Assembly (NCBI RefSeq): GCF_014279795.1
Contig: NZ_CP047945.1
Span: 1,880,572 to 1,944,571, forward strand
Length of the DNA: 64,000 nucleotides
Source: Synechococcus sp. PROS-7-1
GTDB lineage: Bacteria > Cyanobacteriota > Cyanobacteriia > PCC-6307 > Cyanobiaceae
Reading direction: 5' to 3'
Numbering within the stretch: the first letter of the stretch is position 1; every line of letters starts with the position of its first letter. Of this stretch, positions 59,509 through 64,000 are shown piece by piece. The notes under the pieces are model-generated. The model was not told where the DNA came from. It saw only the letters and a program-made list of their open reading frames with translations, and did not search any database. The position numbers and the translations under genes were made by a program.

Positions 59509-60411
59509 TTGACTGCGCCCATTGGCTTCGCTGTGATTGACAAGCCGTCTGGTCTCACCTCCCACGCTTGTGTGGCCAGGATCCGGCGTCTGCTCGGCAT
59601 CCGTCGGGTCGGCCATGGCGGCACCCTGGATCCAGCGGTCACAGGGGTGCTGCCGATCGCCGTCGGGCAGGCCACCCGATTGCTGCCCTACCTCCCCGGC
59701 GAGAAGACTTACCGGGGGGTGATCCAACTGGGCGTCACCACCACGACCGATGATCTCGAAGGAGAGATCGTTTCACGCCATCCCTTGCCTGCCTTGAGCA
59801 GCGCCGAGCTGGAGCAGGCGATCGCCCCGTTCCGCGGCCTGATCCAGCAGCGCCCGCCCCAGGTCTCAGCCGTTCATGTGGATGGAGAACGCGCCCATGC
59901 CAGAGCTCGGCGCGGTGAACACATGGATCTGCCGGAGCGCGCCATCACAATTCACCACCTGCACCTCCTCAACTGGTGCCCGGAGCAGGGCCAGCTGAGC
60001 GTTGAAGTGCACTGTTCAGCAGGCACTTACATCCGTTCACTGGCCAGAGATCTGGGGGAGAATCTTGGCTGTGGCGGCTGTCTGGCCAGCCTGCGCCGCA
60101 CCCAGGCGCTTGGTTTCCAAGACGTCCAGGCGATTCCCCTCCCGGAGCAACTGGAGCCAGGGGTGACCTCTGCAGATCCGGCGGTGCTCCCGCTGCTTCC
60201 TCCGCAGGACGCCCTCCATCACCTGCCGCAGCGTCGGTTATCGCCCAGTGAGCGGGAAGACTGGAGCTGCGGGCGACGGATCACCCCGGGGGTCAACGTT
60301 GAGAGCGACGCGGTGGTGGTGCTCAGCGACTCCGGACGCATGCTCGGCATTGGAGTACCGGATGAAGCCGGTGGCCTGCGACCGAAGGTGGTGTTCGAAG
60401 CCAAAGGCTGA
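59509..60411 (+). CDS. truB: tRNA pseudouridine(55) synthase
   Basis: 300 aa from TTG at 59509 (LTAPIGFAVIDKPSGLTSHA), the best-placed start. Motifs: FAVIDKPSGLTSHACVARIR, RRVGHGGTLDPAVTGVLPIA (catalytic Asp in GGTLDP), KTYRGVIQLGVTTTTDDLEG, RPPQVSAVHVDGERAHARAR, CSAGTYIRSLARDLGENLGC. A PUA-like C-terminus. The modified base is in tRNA T loops. Confidence 0.95.
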   Translation: MTAPIGFAVIDKPSGLTSHACVARIRRLLGIRRVGHGGTLDPAVTGVLPIAVGQATRLLPYLPGEKTYRGVIQLGVTTTTDDLEGEIVSRHPLPALSSAELEQAIAPFRGLIQQRPPQVSAVHVDGERAHARARRGEHMDLPERAITIHHLHLLNWCPEQGQLSVEVHCSAGTYIRSLARDLGENLGCGGCLASLRRTQALGFQDVQAIPLPEQLEPGVTSADPAVLPLLPPQDALHHLPQRRLSPSEREDWSCGRRITPGVNVESDAVVVLSDSGRMLGIGVPDEAGGLRPKVVFEAKG

Positions 60412-60465
60412 ATCGGATGACGGGTCGGTACCGTGCTGTGCCAGAGATGGACGCCAACGCATCCG

Positions 60466-61209
60466 ATGGCCGGCCACAGCAAATGGTCCCAGATCAAGCG
60501 CACCAAGGCGGTGGTGGATGCCAAACGCGGCGCAGTCTTCACCCGGATCGGTCGCGAGATCACCGTTGCGGCCAGACAGGGTGCTGATCCCGATGGCAAC
60601 TTCCAGCTCAGAACGGCCATTGCCAAGGCCAAGGCCGCCGGCGTTCCGGCCGGCAACATCGAGCGGGCCATCGCCAAGGGATCAGGGCAAGGCGGAGAGG
60701 CCATCAAACTGGAATCCATCCGCTACGAGGGCTATGGCCCCGGCGGCATGGCCGTGCTGGTGGAAGCCCTCAGTGACAACCGCAATCGCACTGCAGCGGA
60801 ACTCCGTCTGGCCTTCAGCAAGCACGGCGGAAACCTCGGCGAAAGTGGATGCGTCAGCTACCTGTTCCAGCATCGGAGCGAGGTGAGGATTCTTGCTGAA
60901 GCAGCGAGCGAGGAGGCTCTTCTGGAGAGCCTGCTGAACCTCGAGGCCGATGGGTATGAACTCGACGACGACGGCCAGGCCCTGGTCCATGGCCCCTTTG
61001 AAGTGCTGGAGTCCCTGCAGAACGGGCTCAGGCAGCAGAGCTGGCCGGTTCAGGAGTGGACCCATGCATGGCATCCCCTCACCCAGGTGATCCCGCAGGA
61101 TTTAGAGACCACCCGCCAGTGCCTCAAGCTGCTCGAAGCACTCGAGGAGCTGGATGATGTGAACAGCATCAGCACCAACCTGGAGATCGACGACGCCCTG
61201 TTCTCGTGA
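60466..61209 (+). CDS. YebC/PmpR family regulatory protein
   Basis: 247 aa: [113 protein letters not shown]. Full TACO1/YebC fold. In the family it acts on translation or transcription of certain genes. 54 bases after truB. Confidence 0.95.
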   Translation: MAGHSKWSQIKRTKAVVDAKRGAVFTRIGREITVAARQGADPDGNFQLRTAIAKAKAAGVPAGNIERAIAKGSGQGGEAIKLESIRYEGYGPGGMAVLVEALSDNRNRTAAELRLAFSKHGGNLGESGCVSYLFQHRSEVRILAEAASEEALLESLLNLEADGYELDDDGQALVHGPFEVLESLQNGLRQQSWPVQEWTHAWHPLTQVIPQDLETTRQCLKLLEALEELDDVNSISTNLEIDDALFS

Positions 61210-61227
61210 GCAGGCGCCGTGGAGCGC

Positions 61228-64000
61228 TCAGGGAACAGACGTCTCTGCTGGCTTTCCCCAGCCGCCGCCGCCAGGCGTGGCAATCAACAAACGATCCCCC
61301 GGCTTCACCTCGAGCTGGGCGCACCCCTGAAGCCGCTCGCGTGAACCATCCGCGCGCGTCAGCACCGCAGCCCCGCAAGCGCCATCAAGTCCACCCTCGA
61401 GTCCAAAGGGTGCCACCAACCTTGAGCCCGACAACAGTGCCGCCGTCAGTGGTTCCAGGAATCTGAACTCCCGCTCCAAGCCATTACCCCCTGGCCAACG
61501 GCCGGCACCGCCACTGCCAGGGCGGAATCCAAAGCGCTCCAGCCTCACGGGAAACCGTTGTTCGAGGATTTCAGGATCCGTGAGCCTGGAGTTGGTCATG
61601 TGGGTCTGCACACCACAGGATCCAGGAAAGCCGGGCCCCGCACCGCCACCCCCTGCGATCGTTTCGTAGTACTGCCGGCGCCCATCACCAAAGGTGAGGT
61701 TGTTCATGGTGCCCTGAGCCGCCGCCATGGCGCCCACGGAGGCGAACAGGAGGTTGCAGAGCGCCTGGGAGGTTTCCACATTCCCCGCCACCACCGCAGC
61801 AGGCGGCTGGGGATTGAGCAGACAGCCCTCCGGCACCACCAACAGCAAGGGCTTAAAGCAGCCGGCATTGAGGGGGATCGGCTCCTCCACGAGGCAGCGC
61901 AGCACGTACAGCACGGCGGCCTTGGTCACTGCCAGCGGGGCATGGAAGTTGTGATCGCCTTGCAGAGAGCTGCCGCTGAAATCCAGCACCGCTTGGCGAC
62001 GGTGCCGCTGCACCCGCAGAGCCAGCCGCAACCAGGCCCCGTTATCGAGCTGCACCTCGCAGTGCCGGTCCTGCAACCGATCGATCAGGCGGCGAACGGT
62101 GTTGGCCGCATGGTCCTGAACATGCTGGAAATAAAGACCCACACGAGCCCGCCCTTCAGCCTGAAGAAGCGTTTCGAGCAGCTGCACCCCGAGGTGGTTC
62201 GCTGCCACCTGAGCTTGCAGATCTGCCCAGAGGAGGTCTGGAGCCCTCGGGGGGATGGGCTGATGGCGCAACAGCTCGCCCCAGCCGTCTTGATCCAGAA
62301 CGCCCTGTCGCACGAGCCACCAGTTGCGTACGAGCAAGCCTTCCTCGCTGATTCGCCTGCTGAAGGGGGGCATCGACCCCGGGGTCAGTCCCCCCACATC
62401 CGCGTGGTGCCCGCGGCAGGCCACAAAGGCGAACGGCGCTGTGCCTCGGTCGGTGAACACCGGAGTAATGGCGGTGATGTCGGGCAGGTGGGTCCCGCCG
62501 TGGAAGGGGTCATTGCTGATGATCGTGTCGCCGGCGTGCAACGCCGGACGCTCGCCCTGGCGCACCTGATGCAGCAGATCGGCCACCGCATCACCCATGG
62601 AGCCCAGATGCACGGGGATATGCGGAGCATTGGCCACCAGGGCACCCTCCCCATCGAAGAGGGCGCAGGAAAAATCAAGCCGTTCGCGGATGTTCACCGA
62701 GCGGCTGGTCTGACGGAGCCGCTCTCCCATCCGTTCCGCGATCTGCATGAAACGGTGATGGAACAGGCTCAGATCCACAGGATCGGGGCTCTGGCTAAAG
62801 GATGGCTCGCGACGGGCACCAACAGGCATCGCCGCAGCCCCTGGCACCGCCCCGACCATCTCCAGCAACAGGCTGCCGTTCTGCAATCTTCGGGCTGACC
62901 AGCCAGGCTCCAACACGGTTCCAGCCGTGGGATCAAGGATCAATGCCGGACCCTCCAGACGCTGATCCACAGGAAGTTGCAGCCGTTGCACCACCGGAAC
63001 GGCACACCATCCCGTCTGCGGCCAATGCGCCATGGCCGAATCAGGAACGCTGGCGAGATGGCCGCCATCCTCGAAACGAGCGTTCTTGTCCTGCCCCTGA
63101 GCGTCCTCCGCAGCCAGCACCTCCACTTCAATCCGCTCAACCACCAACTGGGTGTCTGGGGATGGGGCATACCCGAAGCGCTGCTGGTGCGCCTGGGCAA
63201 AGGCTGCCCGCAGACTCTCCAGGGAAGGCTGGTGGGGAGGAGGGTCGAGAGCGATGAGTAGTCCCTGCTCAGCGGCAACATCCCTGAGTTCCAGGCGGAC
63301 GCGCTGCTCCCCTACCGCCACGGAACGACCGCACACCTGCTCCAGGGCAGCGTGAGCCAAGGCCAGCTCTTCTGTCACCAGCGCAGGCAACCGGGTCAAG
63401 CAGGGGCTAGCGAGGGGCTCCCGGACCGCAGCCTGACGCAGCTGGCGCTGACGGGCCTGCCCGATCCCATAGGCCGAGAGCACCCCGGCCAGGGGATGCA
63501 ACAACACCTGGCGGAGTCCGAGGGCTGTTGCCACGCGGCAGGCCAACTGGCCAGCCGCACCGCCGTAGGCGATCAAGACGCCCCCGCGGATGTCATGACC
63601 GCGATACAGCGACACCTGACGGATGGCAGCCGCCATGGCCTCAACCGCAAGGTCGAGAGCCCCCTCCGCCAAAACCTCAGGTGTTCGCTGCAATGACTCA
63701 GCGAGACCAGCAAACTGCTGCCGCGAGAGCGCAAGGGAGGGATGGGCATCCCGGTTCGGCCCAAACACCGCTGGGAAGGCCTGAGCCTGCAGCCGGCCCA
63801 GCAGCAGATGAGCATCGGTGATGGTGAGGGGGCCACCCCTGCCGTAACAGGCGGGGCCTGGATCCGCTCCTGCCGAGCGGGGCCCCACCAGCACCCGGCC
63901 TGCATCGGCGTGAATGATCGAGCCTCCCCCGGCAGCCACCGTGTGAATCGGCAATCGCGATGCCGTGAGCAGCAAACCGGCGATCTCCGTTTCGGGGCTG
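61228..64000 (-). CDS. 5-oxoprolinase (hydantoinase A/B fusion), 5' end beyond window
   Basis: The frame is open from the right edge (first residues [20 protein letters not shown]). HyuA-type part: [52 protein letters not shown]. HyuB-type part: [70 protein letters not shown]. The two halves are fused, as in ATP-dependent OplAH. Hydrolyses 5-oxoproline with ATP, recycling glutamate in glutathione turnover. At least 924 aa here; the start is outside. Confidence 0.92.
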   Translation of the reverse strand, partial: SPETEIAGLLLTASRLPIHTVAAGGGSIIHADAGRVLVGPRSAGADPGPACYGRGGPLTITDAHLLLGRLQAQAFPAVFGPNRDAHPSLALSRQQFAGLAESLQRTPEVLAEGALDLAVEAMAAAIRQVSLYRGHDIRGGVLIAYGGAAGQLACRVATALGLRQVLLHPLAGVLSAYGIGQARQRQLRQAAVREPLASPCLTRLPALVTEELALAHAALEQVCGRSVAVGEQRVRLELRDVAAEQGLLIALDPPPHQPSLESLRAAFAQAHQQRFGYAPSPDTQLVVERIEVEVLAAEDAQGQDKNARFEDGGHLASVPDSAMAHWPQTGWCAVPVVQRLQLPVDQRLEGPALILDPTAGTVLEPGWSARRLQNGSLLLEMVGAVPGAAAMPVGARREPSFSQSPDPVDLSLFHHRFMQIAERMGERLRQTSRSVNIRERLDFSCALFDGEGALVANAPHIPVHLGSMGDAVADLLHQVRQGERPALHAGDTIISNDPFHGGTHLPDITAITPVFTDRGTAPFAFVACRGHHADVGGLTPGSMPPFSRRISEEGLLVRNWWLVRQGVLDQDGWGELLRHQPIPPRAPDLLWADLQAQVAANHLGVQLLETLLQAEGRARVGLYFQHVQDHAANTVRRLIDRLQDRHCEVQLDNGAWLRLALRVQRHRRQAVLDFSGSSLQGDHNFHAPLAVTKAAVLYVLRCLVEEPIPLNAGCFKPLLLVVPEGCLLNPQPPAAVVAGNVETSQALCNLLFASVGAMAAAQGTMNNLTFGDGRRQYYETIAGGGGAGPGFPGSCGVQTHMTNSRLTDPEILEQRFPVRLERFGFRPGSGGAGRWPGGNGLEREFRFLEPLTAALLSGSRLVAPFGLEGGLDGACGAAVLTRADGSRERLQGCAQLEVKPGDRLLIATPGGGGWGKPAETSVP

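Overview
The window looks like a chromosome segment of a marine or brackish picocyanobacterium of the Synechococcus/Cyanobium group. The signs are high GC, the linkage purD-nblS-kaiC-kaiB-kaiA-rplU-rpmA with a full-length kaiA (Prochlorococcus lacks one), many cyanobacterial DUF proteins (DUF1825, DUF2127, DUF3086, DUF3119) and prochlorosin-type peptide precursors. Species cannot be fixed from the sequence alone.

Layout. (1) 1-3.9 kb is core: the 3' end of pnp, cysQ, rsmI, an HTH protein and tRNA-Arg(TCT). (2) 3.95 to about 16.2 kb is an accessory region that begins exactly at the tRNA-Arg 3' end. Its first 5 kb holds five prochlorosin (ProcA)-type lanthipeptide precursor genes, each with nearly the same terminator and short repeated flanks, plus a secreted HExxH protein, a signal-peptide protein resembling a T7-like phage scaffolding domain, and copies of a 66-residue protein. 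A perfect 413-bp direct repeat (3901-4313 = 6861-7273) carries the tRNA 3' half, its terminator and a small gene, which points to tRNA-targeted integration or tandem capture. The rest (9-16 kb) is small, mostly unrecognised proteins, a secreted cupin, a VOC protein and a zinc-finger protein. (3) 16.2-25.3 kb is core: gluQ, hup, glgX, tRNA-Gly, an MFS symporter, an MlaE-type lipid ABC permease with DUF3119/DUF3086 partners, and plsY. (4) 25.2-34 kb holds a 2331-residue surface-type protein (DUF4347, rhodanese, six 165-residue repeats, vWA) divergent from a beta-barrel outer membrane protein. (5) 34-37.2 kb holds two Phd/PIN toxin-antitoxin modules, each bracketed by duplicated 3' ends of neighbouring genes (beta-barrel/pyrF, and tyrS). 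(6) 37.1-64 kb is core: tyrS, a LuxR-type regulator, ComEA-like and GIY-YIG proteins, pepA, the outer-membrane operon (bamA-lpxC-fabZ-lpxA-lpxB-msrA, preceded by purC), purD, nblS, kaiCBA, rplU-rpmA, truB, a YebC-family gene and a partial 5-oxoprolinase.

Working together: the bamA/lpx operon joins outer-membrane protein insertion with lipid A synthesis; mlaE, DUF3119, DUF3086 and plsY form a lipid-related string; kaiABC with nblS is the clock and light/stress signalling block. No LanM-type synthetase or LanT transporter for the ProcA precursors is in the window, so if they are processed it must be by an enzyme encoded elsewhere, as known for prochlorosins.
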